Assembly: GCF_029531655.1 (NCBI RefSeq)
Contig: NZ_JANRMI010000004.1
Coordinates: 434,001-498,000, forward strand
DNA: 64,000 nt
Direction: 5' to 3'
DNA from: Bdellovibrio svalbardensis
GTDB lineage: Bacteria; Bdellovibrionota; Bdellovibrionia; Bdellovibrionales; Bdellovibrionaceae
Below the pieces are notes generated by a model. That model had not been told where the DNA came from. It saw nothing but the letters and a program-made list of their open reading frames with translations, and did not search any database. Shown one piece after another: positions 41,770 to 50,704 of this stretch (positions within the stretch are counted from its first letter, which is position 1; each line of letters opens with the position of its first letter). A program made the translations under genes and the position numbers.

Positions 41770-43434
41770 ATGAATTTATTGACTCGTTCGTCGTTTAAAC
41801 TATTCAGCCAACCAGGCTTTACCAATGCGATTGCTATTGCGGTTGCATTGCTTTTTGCCTCGACGCCTTTGAAGAGCCTGGCAAGCACTAATGATTTCGA
41901 CGTTTTATGCTATCATGACGTAAGCAAAACTCCCCCCAAGGATGCCTATGGCATCACTCTGGCTCAGTTGCAGGAGCAATTCGAATTTTTACAAAAAAAT
42001 TACGCCATCGTGAGCATCGACGACGTTATTTTGGCCTCCCAGGGAAAGAAAACCCTCCCGGCAAAAGCGGTCCTTATAACCTTCGACGACGGACTGGCCT
42101 CTTTTTATGATTTGGTCTATCCCCTATTGAAGCGCTATAAGCTTCCCGCCGTCTTTGCAGTCGTTGGAAAATGGGTGGAGGACGGCAAAGCACCGGATTA
42201 TGGGTACGCTGACGTCAACCCACCGATGGTTACCTGGAAGCAGTTAAAAGAGATGTCGGACTCGGGATTGGTGGCAGTTGTTTCGCATACATACGACATG
42301 CACCATGGCCATATTTTCAATCCACAAGGCAATGAACAAGCCTCTGCTGGCTTTTTAAGGTTCAATCTTGAGTCAAAATCCTTTGAAACTGAAAAGGATT
42401 TTTTTGCCAGAGTAAAAACTGATTTGGCGAAAAACGAAGACCTCATTCGCAAGCATATTGGAAAGAACTACCCCCTTATTGTATGGCCTTATGGCACTTA
42501 CAACGGCCTGTCACAAAAAGCTGCAACCGAATTGGGAATGCCGATGCAGTTTTCCATTGATAAAGGTCTTAACAACACCGGCAACCTCACTTTAGTTCAT
42601 AGAGGAATGCTTCTGTCTCATTACTCTCTTTCTACTTTTGCAGAGGGCATGAAAACATCATTTGTTTATGAGGCTCCTGTACGAGCCGTTTCTGTCGATT
42701 TGGATTCTCTCTGGGTGGGTTCAGAGGATGAGTCCAATGTAAACCTTGGAAAATTGAACGATAAGACAGCAGAGGTCAGACCGAATTTGGCCCTGATTCA
42801 GACCTTCAGTGCGAAGGGTGAGGCTTACTTTCCAACTTCACAACTGACCATGAAGGCTAATTTTTTCCCTCGTGTTGCTCATATATTGCAGAATCGATCC
42901 AGAGTTGAAAAAGTTTATGCAGCAGTTCCATTGCAGTATCTAAAAAACAGTCCAAATCCTGAGCAATTGATTCATGACCTTGCCACATACAGCGATATCG
43001 ATGGGATCTTCTTTGATTCTCGTGGTGCTGGCGCAAAAAAAATAGAAAAGCTCATTGAACAGGCGATGAAGACTGGTTCAGAGATGAGACCTAGCTGGAA
43101 TTACGGACTGATTGGGCCTGTCTCCTCGATCAAAACGGACAAGTTCAAATATATCATCAAGGATTTTTATTGGGGTTCATCTAAATCCAAACTTTCGAAA
43201 ACTGTTCGTGAGTTTCAAGATCCCAAAATGCCAACAATGCCCACGATGATTGCATCTTTCGATGCAAAGAATGTCGCCGGTATTCCAGAAAGTTATAAAA
43301 AGATGCGGGACCTTGGATTGAATAACTTTTTCCTTCCAATAAGCCTCAATTCATATACCGACTTGTCATTCCTTAAGATCAATTTTCATTCGACAAACAG
43401 TCCTTTTTCATTCAGTCAGGATGAGCAGAAGTAA
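41770..43434 (+). CDS. PgaB-like poly-beta-1,6-N-acetylglucosamine deacetylase
   Basis: A 554-residue exported protein with a signal or lipid-like N-terminus (about 1-38). The NodB deacetylase domain (about 42-290) holds the metal and catalytic motifs CYHDV, ITFDDG and SHTYDMHHG (H-x-x-x-H), and WPYGTYN. A C-terminal TIM-barrel-like domain (about 300-550) follows as in PgaB, but the whole is shorter than E. coli PgaB (672). PgaA, C and D are not nearby. A second, diverged copy of the last 52 codons exists at 50466-50621. Confidence 0.87.
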   Translation: MNLLTRSSFKLFSQPGFTNAIAIAVALLFASTPLKSLASTNDFDVLCYHDVSKTPPKDAYGITLAQLQEQFEFLQKNYAIVSIDDVILASQGKKTLPAKAVLITFDDGLASFYDLVYPLLKRYKLPAVFAVVGKWVEDGKAPDYGYADVNPPMVTWKQLKEMSDSGLVAVVSHTYDMHHGHIFNPQGNEQASAGFLRFNLESKSFETEKDFFARVKTDLAKNEDLIRKHIGKNYPLIVWPYGTYNGLSQKAATELGMPMQFSIDKGLNNTGNLTLVHRGMLLSHYSLSTFAEGMKTSFVYEAPVRAVSVDLDSLWVGSEDESNVNLGKLNDKTAEVRPNLALIQTFSAKGEAYFPTSQLTMKANFFPRVAHILQNRSRVEKVYAAVPLQYLKNSPNPEQLIHDLATYSDIDGIFFDSRGAGAKKIEKLIEQAMKTGSEMRPSWNYGLIGPVSSIKTDKFKYIIKDFYWGSSKSKLSKTVREFQDPKMPTMPTMIASFDAKNVAGIPESYKKMRDLGLNNFFLPISLNSYTDLSFLKINFHSTNSPFSFSQDEQK

Positions 43435-43827
43435 TTCACTCCTCGCCCTGAAAGGGAAGCTCCGAAGTATTTGGAATGTTCTAGTCCCGGGTCAGGCTTG
43501 AGTCATTTATTCGCCTGAGCGCAGACCGGGATAATATTGAAATGCACTTGATAGAGTCTGCGGTCGGCATATTACCAGCTACTGAACATCTCCACCAGCC
43601 GGTTGATTTTTTTCTCCAGATTTAAGTATTGTCTGCTCGCAACTACTGCCAGACACATAGCAGACTATCAATGCTGTTTCCACAGGTCTAAGACAGATAA
43701 ATAGCATTTTGGAATCAATACCTAGTTTACAGATGCCACCTAAAAGCACCAAATACCTCGATAACGAGTCTTTATGTTGCACTCCCCGCCCCAATAGGGG
43801 CTAACCGGGGGCGGTAAACTACTGCAA
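43435..43827. other. Non-coding stretch containing a hairpin repeat
   Basis: About 390 bases. A minus-strand frame (43579-43794) ends in a CYVSGSSCEQ-type stretch, but it has no ribosome site and is not called. The only clear feature is the repeat at 43764-43812. Confidence 0.45.
43764..43812. repeat. GC-rich hairpin repeat, copy 1
   Basis: GAGTCTTTATGTTGCACTCC, then CCGCCCC-AATA-GGGGC and TAACCGGGGGC. It can form a nested hairpin (GCCCC/GGGGC inside CCCCG/CGGGG). Nearly the same sequence lies at 50410-50461 on the same strand. Confidence 0.75.
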
Positions 43828-44640
43828 CTATCTGCCGGCATGAAGTGCGATTTTAGCATCGATCTTTTGCATGCGCGCTTTTAACGCTTCATTCGCCGGA
43901 TCTTGCGCCAATTGCTCAAGCAGTGAGGCTCTTTCGGCGTTCAAAATTTGAAGGACCTGTTGCTGAATATCCAGAGTTTCTGATTGAAGCCCATTCAAAT
44001 CAAAGTGCTGCTGAATTTGCTCTTTGGTACTTTGAGCTTGTTCCTCTGTAGGCTCAGAGTTTTGAGCATCGCCTGTGAGCTGCTGATAGAAATTAAAAAC
44101 CGCTAAGACAGCCCCCGAGCTCGTCAGAGCATAAAAAGCCGTTTTAGAAAGTTCACGCAACGTTTTATAGGCGGCAGATGAAGCTTTAAAAACTCCATAG
44201 ACGCCAACCGCGCCCAGTAGCTTTCCAGAAAGATCTAAGGTGATTAGACTCATGACAAAATAATCCCTTTGATCTTGAGTCAATCGGCAGTCATTGGTCG
44301 CCACGAAAAAAGCATCGTGGCGCAGATCGTGAGCCAGCATTGAGGAAATACCGAGCTTATTCGCAAAAATGCGGTTGTATTCATTCGTATCAAAACTGCC
44401 GAGATTAACAGTCTGCTTGACGCTCTCATAGACATAGGCGAGTTTGCTATATTCGAGTCCCACGGAGCAGATCTTAAAGATACGTTGATAGGTATCGGTG
44501 ACCCGCAGATTTTGCAGGCGAGTCATTTCCAGCGCCTTTTGGCGCATCAAAACGGCCTGCCGAACTTCTTCGGTCGAGGCCGCCATCGAAGACAAGGGAA
44601 GCAGCGAGAAAACTAGCAATAATTTAACAAGTCTTTTCAT
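43828..44640 (-). CDS. Exported membrane/coiled-coil protein of unknown function
   Basis: A 270-residue protein with a signal peptide (cleavage after SMA, about 20). An alpha-helical region (22-120) is followed by two hydrophobic segments (about 130-152 and 170-188) and a C-terminal coiled coil rich in Q, E and L (200-265). Ribosome site CAGGGAAGCG. It follows the next gene (44662-45153) by 21 bases, so the two form an operon. The partner is also a coiled coil with two hydrophobic stretches. No family is recognised; a paired envelope complex is plausible. Confidence 0.65.
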   Translation of the reverse strand: MKRLVKLLLVFSLLPLSSMAASTEEVRQAVLMRQKALEMTRLQNLRVTDTYQRIFKICSVGLEYSKLAYVYESVKQTVNLGSFDTNEYNRIFANKLGISSMLAHDLRHDAFFVATNDCRLTQDQRDYFVMSLITLDLSGKLLGAVGVYGVFKASSAAYKTLRELSKTAFYALTSSGAVLAVFNFYQQLTGDAQNSEPTEEQAQSTKEQIQQHFDLNGLQSETLDIQQQVLQILNAERASLLEQLAQDPANEALKARMQKIDAKIALHAGR

Positions 44641-44661
44641 AACGCTTCCCTGTCCCTAATA

Positions 44662-45153
44662 CTACTCAGCCAAAGCCGCTAGTGATTGATTCAACTCAAT
44701 TTGAGTTTTCTCAATTTCAGCTTGCTTCGCAGCCAATACCTGATCCATTGCTTCCAAGTCTGAAGATTTAACCCATACATAAATTTGGCCGCCAGCAGCG
44801 ACTGTCGTACCAACGACCGCTACGGCGCCAGCACCATAACCAAAAATAAGTGCATCCGCGATGTTATTTATGCCATGTTTCACACCTAACGAAAAGGCCA
44901 AGGCACCAGCTCCGGCAATCACGAGACCCACATTGCGAGTCGTCTTCGCAGTTTTGATCGAACCACGCTTCTCAGCGATCTGCGAACGAAGATCCGTGAT
45001 CTCCTTATTCATCAAGGCCAACGTAGCTGTCTTAGAAGAGATCAACTGCGCCAACTCAGACTTTTTCACAGTCACAGTGTCACCACCTGCTTGTGCAAAA
45101 GCTGCCGTAGACATCAAAGACACTGCCAATAGAGTAGACATCATTTTTTTCAT
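44662..45153 (-). CDS. Exported coiled-coil protein with two hydrophobic segments
   Basis: A protein of about 163 residues. ATG 45153 is preferred over ATG 45159 because the AAAGGA site is then at usable spacing. The signal peptide (cleavage after AFAQA, about 20) is followed by a coiled coil (about 28-65), two glycine/alanine-rich hydrophobic segments (about 72-90 and 100-122) and a second coiled coil (130-160). This resembles small membrane-tethered organiser proteins. It is first in an operon with 43828-44640. No family is recognised. Confidence 0.65.
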   Translation of the reverse strand: MKKMMSTLLAVSLMSTAAFAQAGGDTVTVKKSELAQLISSKTATLALMNKEITDLRSQIAEKRGSIKTAKTTRNVGLVIAGAGALAFSLGVKHGINNIADALIFGYGAGAVAVVGTTVAAGGQIYVWVKSSDLEAMDQVLAAKQAEIEKTQIELNQSLAALAE

Positions 45154-45207
45154 TTTCATTTCCTTTGTTAAATTTGTTTTCGTTTTTGATCTATAAAAAT
45201 TGAATTC

Positions 45208-45409
45208 TTATTTTACCGAAAGATTTGCCTTCTTGTGGGAGATAACCCACTCGGTACTTCCGTCTCTAAAGTTCAAAACACCTGCACCTGAAGATTGATC
45301 CATCGCAAGCATAAGGCGATAGGATTTCCCGGCATCACCCGAGCAGGACAAGCCGTAGCCAACGCATTTGAGGCTACATAACAAGACCGATTAAAAATGC
45401 CTTTTTCAT
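45208..45409 (-). pseudogene. Frameshifted small secreted protein
   Basis: AAAGGAATAAAT precedes ATG 45409, which reads MKKAFLIGLVM and then hits TAG. In the next frame, beginning at the same place, a protein-like sequence continues without interruption to TAA at 45208: SLKCVGYGLSCSG, then a YRLMLAMDQSSG stretch and STEWVISHKKANLSVK. The signal peptide and mature part are thus out of phase, and the usual cleavage region seems missing. A deletion or frameshift inside the signal peptide is the simplest reading. The intact version would be about 70-80 residues. Confidence 0.7.
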
Positions 45410-45770
45410 ATTTATTCCTTTAACGCCACAGTTGGGGGATTAATTTCCCGAGTTGCAACCGTTTCGACGTGATGTGAATTCTCTTTGCGAATGCCATGCC
45501 ATGGAGCTAAACGCAGTAAATGCGTTTACAAAGCAAAAACACTGTTGACGTTTTTTTCGAATGAGCGCGACAAGAGCTTCTTTGGTTTGAGAGGAAACAG
45601 AATTGTTTCCGTTTTTGCAGAGCTTAATAAGATGGGCTTATTCAATCAATCTGAGCAGCAGGTCAAGCGCTACCAAGATCGCCAGGTCCTGTGTCAGCGG
45701 AATGGCACACTATAAATGATGTAATAGTCATAGTCCGTTTAATCATAATCATTTCCCCACCTAAGAAAAA
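45410..45770. other. Non-coding stretch
   Basis: About 360 bases between the broken secreted gene and the second TIGR02147 gene. The promoter of the former lies at its left end. A 76-codon plus-strand frame (45485-45715) has no ribosome site or recognisable product and is not called. Confidence 0.45.
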
Positions 45771-46595
45771 CTACAGCTCCGCTAAAGATTTGTGACTTAC
45801 CGGGAACATTGCATTGTTAAACATGTAAAGACGACGTTCTTCAATCATGTTCTTTTCAAAGCGACACACAATGTTCGCAACAAAGTCATTAAAGAGGTTC
45901 ACCACCTCGTCAAATTCTTCTTGCGATAGTGCGATTTGCAAGGATCTAAAACGACGTGTCTCAGGAGGCAGCTCTATAGCTTTGGGTGTTGCCTGAAACC
46001 AATATTTATAGAATTCAGCCAATGAATAGTTCCCATATTGATCGTTGATTTTAAACATTGCATGCGCAGCAATATATCCCTCTCCATCCGATAAAATGAG
46101 ACTCGCCTGCGACAAATCGTTAACAATAGAGTGAATAATCTTTTCATCCTGTTCAAGCAGCTCAGCCATCTTTTTAACTGTAATTGGTAAAGATGATGAA
46201 CTGATTAACGTCATAACTAAAGGCCCGTAAACATTTTTAAGAATGCCGCAATCGGGGTGAAGCAAACTTTGGTTAATATTCTTGCGCAATGCTGCGATCA
46301 AACGATTTCCAAGTCCTTGCTTTTCGTGATTACTTCTACATTGACTATATTCAACCAGGATTTCAAAATACTCTGCTTCTAAAGGGGAAAGGCTAATATT
46401 CTTAATCAGGGCCCAAAGACTTTTTTTCGAAATCCGGCGTTTACCAAGCAAGATGAGGCGTATTAATGTTTTATTGCTAAAACCCAAATCAGCGGCCCAA
46501 GAGGCATATGAAAATTTCGGGTTCACTTCTTTACGAAAGCGATAAAGATCCTGGAGAAAAAGACGCGCATCCATGTAGTCATAAACAGATTTCAT
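45771..46595 (-). CDS. TIGR02147/DUF4423-type transcriptional regulator (copy 2)
   Basis: A 274-residue protein. Its opening YMDARLFLQDLYRFRKEVNP and SYASWAADLGFSNKTLIRLI are the textbook N-terminus of the TIGR02147 family; DUF4423 follows. Ribosome site AGGAAGTGGA. It is divergent from a truncated secreted-protein gene (46642-47315) that belongs to the same family as the partner of copy 1. No dyad like TGACTCC-N12-GGAGTCA is present here, so the two regulators probably recognise different sites. Confidence 0.85.
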   Translation of the reverse strand: MKSVYDYMDARLFLQDLYRFRKEVNPKFSYASWAADLGFSNKTLIRLILLGKRRISKKSLWALIKNISLSPLEAEYFEILVEYSQCRSNHEKQGLGNRLIAALRKNINQSLLHPDCGILKNVYGPLVMTLISSSSLPITVKKMAELLEQDEKIIHSIVNDLSQASLILSDGEGYIAAHAMFKINDQYGNYSLAEFYKYWFQATPKAIELPPETRRFRSLQIALSQEEFDEVVNLFNDFVANIVCRFEKNMIEERRLYMFNNAMFPVSHKSLAEL

Positions 46596-46641
46596 TCCAC
46601 TTCCTGTAGGAAAATAATAGATGTATTGTTTCTTTTCATGA

Positions 46642-47315
46642 AAGAATATTCGCCAAACACGCGAAAACTCTGATCCAATTTATCCCTATGAAGTCACTCA
46701 GTTGCCACGGGAGTCCCTTACAAGTTTGACGTTGCCACTGAACTTGCAACGACCGGTGGCTTCATATGCCGCCAGATCCGTCGATCCGGGGTGGTTTTCC
46801 CGCCAGACGCTGATTGTGAGTGCGCAACTTTATAACAAGCTTCCCCCTAGGGATCGCTGCGCTTTGCAAATCCATGAGCTTTTCAGATATATCTCTAATT
46901 TCGGAGTGTGGGACACAAGTGTGTGGAGTTTGTTGACCAGATCTTTATCGACTCAAGAAATTGAAGCAATGGCAGTCAAGGTTTTGGACGGTCAGCCGGT
47001 TTTTCTTTCCGAGTTGCCAGCAACTGATTTTTACAAGGGCCTCGCGATAGCAAACAAAGGTAGTTATAAAAATTTGTACCACCAGGATATGGACTTCATT
47101 AAACAGGTGCAGAGTCTTCTAGTTTCTAATGGATTGGCGATGGACGATGAGGGGGCTCGCAGCTTGCGAGAAGTGTTGAGATGCTGCAAAGTGCCCAGCC
47201 CGAGGATAGAACCCTCATCGAAATTGTCATGTCTGAAACAGCGCCTCAAGACCTCACACCCCATGGTCAGGCTCGCTTGCGCTATCAACTAGAGAAACTG
47301 AAGGGAAGTGTATAA
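46642..47315 (+). pseudogene. Decayed HE-motif secreted protein: no 5' end, and a frameshift
   Basis: The frame is open from 46642 but has no usable start; the first option is TTG 46702. It lacks the signal peptide its relative at 37683 has. It carries the family phrase LPPRDRCALQIHELFRYI. At the G run 47151-47155 the protein-like reading moves to another frame and continues as GSQLARSVEMLQSAQPED, then an RTLIEIVMSE to KLKGSV stretch, ending at TAA 47315. One extra G would restore a single frame. Both a missing front and a frameshift indicate a relic. Confidence 0.7.
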
Positions 47316-47349
47316 GATGGAGACCCCTCAAGCAATTTGGAAGATGTTT

Positions 47350-48207
47350 CTATAGAATTTCTTCTTGCAGCTTTAACGCGTTTAAAGACGTTACAGCATT
47401 CTTCCTTTTAATCAGCTTCATATGAAAGACGAATTTTTCGCCAGGGAGAACGTCAATAAGAGTTTTGCTTTTCAGTTCTTGCTCGATCAGAAACTCTGGC
47501 AACACAGACACGCCTACGCCTTTTAGAACTAGCTCTTTGTGCGCAGTTAAATTATTGCTGGATGTTTTGATCGAAGCCTTTGGGTACTTCTTTTTTAATA
47601 CCTCAAGTGTTGGAAATCTTTTTGAGGCTGTGTCATCAATTTCTCGGGAACCAATAAAATGGCTCAATACATTTTCATCTTTTTTTAAATCTTTTCTAAC
47701 AACCAGTCTGAATGGAATTTCAATTTTTCGATCGACTATCAGCTTTTCGCCCAATTCTGGTATGTGAAAGAATAGTCCTAATTCAATTTCACCAGCTTCT
47801 ATCTTCTTTATGACCATCGATGCCGGGCCTGAAAAAATGTTTGGGTATATTTCAGGATAACGTTTCAAAATAGCAGCAATTTTTTCTGGCAAAAAGTGGC
47901 TTGCTATTGGCTCTGAGGCGGCAATCAATAGTGGCCCCTTACATTCGCCACTAATTTTTCCCACCGAAAGCTTCAAATTTTCAACTTCAGAAAATATCTT
48001 TTTACAGCTTTCGAAGACCTCTTCCCCGCGAGAGGTCAAACGCACGTTTCGGCCCACCTTTTCAAAAAGCTTAAAGCCAAAATAGTCTTCAAGGTTCGCA
48101 ACCATGCGGCTAATTGCAGGCTGATTAATCCGGAGCTTTTCAGAAGCTCGCAAAAAGCCACCTTCGGTTGCAACGGTATAGAAGTATTCAAGATGGAGTA
48201 AATTCAT
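47350..48207 (-). CDS. LysR-type transcriptional regulator (copy 3)
   Basis: A 285-residue LysR protein. The helix-turn-helix includes FLRASEKLRINQPAISRMVA. The effector domain resembles copy 1 (6925-7803), as in GPASMVIKKIEAGEIELGLF and LKGVGVSVLPEFLIEQEL, so the two are paralogues. AAAAAGGCATAT precedes ATG 48207. It is divergent from a small secreted protein, repeating the arrangement of the other two LysR genes. The 97-bp gap contains the dyad ATATAAATTATAT. Confidence 0.93.
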   Translation of the reverse strand: MNLLHLEYFYTVATEGGFLRASEKLRINQPAISRMVANLEDYFGFKLFEKVGRNVRLTSRGEEVFESCKKIFSEVENLKLSVGKISGECKGPLLIAASEPIASHFLPEKIAAILKRYPEIYPNIFSGPASMVIKKIEAGEIELGLFFHIPELGEKLIVDRKIEIPFRLVVRKDLKKDENVLSHFIGSREIDDTASKRFPTLEVLKKKYPKASIKTSSNNLTAHKELVLKGVGVSVLPEFLIEQELKSKTLIDVLPGEKFVFHMKLIKRKNAVTSLNALKLQEEIL

Positions 48208-48304
48208 ATATGCCTTTTTAGCATGAGTTTCATATAAATTATATCTTTTTATTAATTAGAAAATGCCCCTATAACCCAACCACATAACACTTAAGGAGGT
48301 TGAT

Positions 48305-48754
48305 ATGATAAAAGGAATCATTTTTTCATTGTTAATTGGACTTGGCTCCAACGCCCTTGCCAGTGGTTGCGATCCAAATACTTTCCAAAGAGGAGAAATA
48401 GTCAGTCAATTCGTCATTCATGATTTTGGACAGGTTGACGCCTCAGTTGCACAAAAGCTCATCGAGAATATGGCTAGCACGCACAAGGTGGCTCTTCACT
48501 ATTGGAGTAAAACACCCGACATTGGATCTTTTCCTGTTCGCGTGAAAATTATCACCACTGCATATCATGGATTAGACACCGATTGTGGGTGGACAAAGTA
48601 CCCCTCAAATCTATTGATCACGCATCTGGAAATTACATCAGATGAGCAAACATTTTTCTATCCTGATATCTATAAAGATATCAGTCCTGAGTTTCAAGGG
48701 TTTGATCAGTTCATCGATTTTAGGCCCTACGATCCACCACCGACTCAAGAATAG
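48305..48754 (+). CDS. Secreted protein of unknown function, divergent from LysR copy 3
   Basis: A 149-residue protein with signal peptide (cleavage after ALA, about 19), a very good ribosome site (TTAAGGAGGTTGAT) and a mature part of about 130 residues. It has two cysteines (SGCDPNTF and TDCGWTKY) and a proline-rich tail. It has no recognised family and no clear similarity to the partners of the other two LysR genes. Regulation by the divergent LysR is inferred. Confidence 0.7.
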   Translation: MIKGIIFSLLIGLGSNALASGCDPNTFQRGEIVSQFVIHDFGQVDASVAQKLIENMASTHKVALHYWSKTPDIGSFPVRVKIITTAYHGLDTDCGWTKYPSNLLITHLEITSDEQTFFYPDIYKDISPEFQGFDQFIDFRPYDPPPTQE

Positions 48755-49114
48755 CGTCTAAAATAACGAGTCCTTCTTCCGCTACAGCTCGCACAGCTTT
48801 GCGGTCATCCTTTTTAAAAAGTTTGCCGCAAAGGCTTTTTGGCAGAAGTTACCAGCCCCCGGGGGCGCATGAAACTCATTTCGACTGCTTTGGGATAGAT
48901 TTTTGGTGCAAAAACCTTAGCAGAGAAAAAGTTATAATTGCTGATGTTATTATGGTTGATTTCCATTTCAAAAGTTTGGACTTAGCGTTCCCCAGCTGCC
49001 GCTGAAGATCGGTTTAGCTGGCCGACTTCAATCAGATCGGACGAATTGTTTTCGATGAACTATATTAGCCCTACACAGAAGCATTAGAGCGAACGATTAA
49101 TTGATTTGGCAGTG
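48755..49114. other. Non-coding stretch, possible gene fragment
   Basis: About 360 bases. On the minus strand a 39-codon frame overlapping the end of the secreted-protein gene reads protein-like (GKLFKKDDRKAVRAVAEEG...), but has no start. It may be a degraded gene end. Nothing else is supported. Confidence 0.35.
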
Positions 49115-49963
49115 TTAATCATTAATTTCGATAATGGGCAAATTGAGGTTTCGTGCTTTTTCTAAAAATAGATCTAAAGGGCACCCTTTGCAAAAAGGAT
49201 TAGCTCCCGTTAAAGAAAAACTTGATTCCCTCGTCCGATTAACAAATACTCCAATGATTTGAATTGGTCCGCCCTCTGTGGTTTCTCCAGAAATTAGAAC
49301 TTCATTGTATTTTTTTGGCTCTGTTCGTTTTAGCAAATCTTGAGGCTTGTCCAATCCGAAAGTGCTTTCGTAGAATTTTAAAAGTTGGTTTACTTCGTTT
49401 TTAGCTCTTAACATTTTAACATTTGAGCCAAAATCTCTTGGAACTGTCGCGAAAATATTTTCAGCCGGAACTTTTAAAATAAGACCCGCAGTACCGAAAG
49501 TTCTGCTGTTTCTGTTGGAGATAAGTGAAGTGCTTAGAGAACTCCACTGACTTATACTTTCAAATCCATTATTTTTCAGAAATCCTTCTCTATCCATTAC
49601 GCCGTGAACCAAATAGGTGAAACTTTCGGGGTTATGATGAGAAGGGTCGGTGAATTCAAATGATCGCCAAGACTCACGAACTATTTCCACTGGTTCTCGT
49701 GGACCTTGAGCGATGATCATGGCTTTTTGATTTTTAGAAAGTTCGTACAAGGGATGATTGAGAGAATCTAAAGCGCTCAAAGCATCTGGATTAGAAATAA
49801 TCGCCCTTAACATATTATCAGTGAGATATCCTGCAGATGAATCATGGTGAACATCTGTCAAATCAATAAACACAGCACTACAGAGTTGCGTATTGGCTGA
49901 GCTTTGTACCACAAAGAGAAGCAATATAATGCTTATTGAGTAAAAAATGTTACGCCTAAACAT
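49115..49963 (-). CDS. Secreted protein of unknown function, possible ADP-ribosyltransferase-like fold
   Basis: A 282-residue exported protein (signal peptide to about 23). From residue 110 three elements appear in the order expected of ADP-ribosyltransferase folds: a first strand YLVHGVMD, a WSSLSTSLIS stretch (STS motif) and a late acidic strand KYNEVLISGE. The first element has His where many members have Arg. Length, secretion and spacing fit, but I have no family match, so this is a suggestion only. Three of its cysteines are in the last 30 residues or the start (QLCSA and FCKGC). It stands alone. Confidence 0.6.
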   Translation of the reverse strand: MFRRNIFYSISIILLLFVVQSSANTQLCSAVFIDLTDVHHDSSAGYLTDNMLRAIISNPDALSALDSLNHPLYELSKNQKAMIIAQGPREPVEIVRESWRSFEFTDPSHHNPESFTYLVHGVMDREGFLKNNGFESISQWSSLSTSLISNRNSRTFGTAGLILKVPAENIFATVPRDFGSNVKMLRAKNEVNQLLKFYESTFGLDKPQDLLKRTEPKKYNEVLISGETTEGGPIQIIGVFVNRTRESSFSLTGANPFCKGCPLDLFLEKARNLNLPIIEIND

Positions 49964-50409
49964 ATCCGATAGTGTTGCAAGGAGTGGTCCACTAGAAGCA
50001 ATTGGTTCGACTCATTTTGAAACATTTGAGCGGTTGAAGCGACATTCAACTCTGCCTGAGGTCAGATGCGCCTTTTGCATAATCCAACCTATTTCGAGGC
50101 TTGAGATATCGGAATCTTAAATCCTAACAACATCTCATTCAGCTTGAGCGGACTTCTTGCTGCCTCATACTCATAGTTTTTCCCCTTTGAGTCTTACCCA
50201 GTCATATGATGACATTTATAGCAGAGAAGAAAGTCAGCAGCCTTTCCACCCTTCGTGACTCTTATGCCTACGCGAGGATTAAAAAACAGGCCATAGATGG
50301 CATAGTCTCTTTCCAAGAGTCGGCAGCATCTTTAAACTCATTAGCTGCCTTGGCAGTATCTTCAGGCTCAACCTTAACTTGCCCTAGAATTTTCCATTCA
50401 TGAAAACCC
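49964..50409. other. Non-coding stretch
   Basis: About 450 bases with no supported gene. A 65-codon plus-strand frame at 50206-50403 lacks a ribosome site and recognisable features. The promoter of the secreted protein at 49963 must lie at the left end. Confidence 0.4.
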
Positions 50410-50461
50410 GTAATGAGTCATTATGTTGCACCCCGCCCCGATAGGGGCTAACCGGGGGCTG
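50410..50461. repeat. GC-rich hairpin repeat, copy 2
   Basis: GAGTCATTATGTTGCACC, then CCGCCCC-GATA-GGGGC and TAACCGGGGGC; nearly identical to 43764-43812. It runs directly into the pgaB 3' fragment at 50466, as if a junction formed at the repeat. Confidence 0.75.
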
Positions 50462-50465
50462 GTAA

Positions 50466-50621
50466 GGTATTCCAGAAAGTTATAAAAAGATGCGGGACCT
50501 TGGATTGAATAACTTTTTCCTTCCAATAAGCTTCAATTCATATACTAACTTGTCATTTCTTAAGATCAATTTTCATTCAGCCAACAATCCTTTTTCATCT
50601 GGTCAGGATGAACTGAAGTAA
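50466..50621 (+). pseudogene. C-terminal fragment of a second PgaB-like gene
   Basis: The 51 codons plus stop read GIPESYKKMRDLGLNNFFLP to GQDELK. They match the last 51 residues of the PgaB-like protein at 41770-43434 apart from about nine substitutions, with most base changes silent. There is no upstream frame or start. The similarity ends within about 10-20 bases of the stop. This looks like the remnant of a paralogue rather than a recent copy, since the differences favour conservative changes. Confidence 0.85.
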
Positions 50622-50704
50622 TTCACTTCTGGCCATCTTCGTGAACGCTCCGAGAAACTTACGAAGTAAGTTTCTCGCGAATCTTGAGAACAGTGATTTC
50701 ATAC

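Noticed and set aside
50206-50403. 65-codon plus-strand frame in the gap before the repeat
   Set aside because: Weak start context and no recognisable product; left unannotated.
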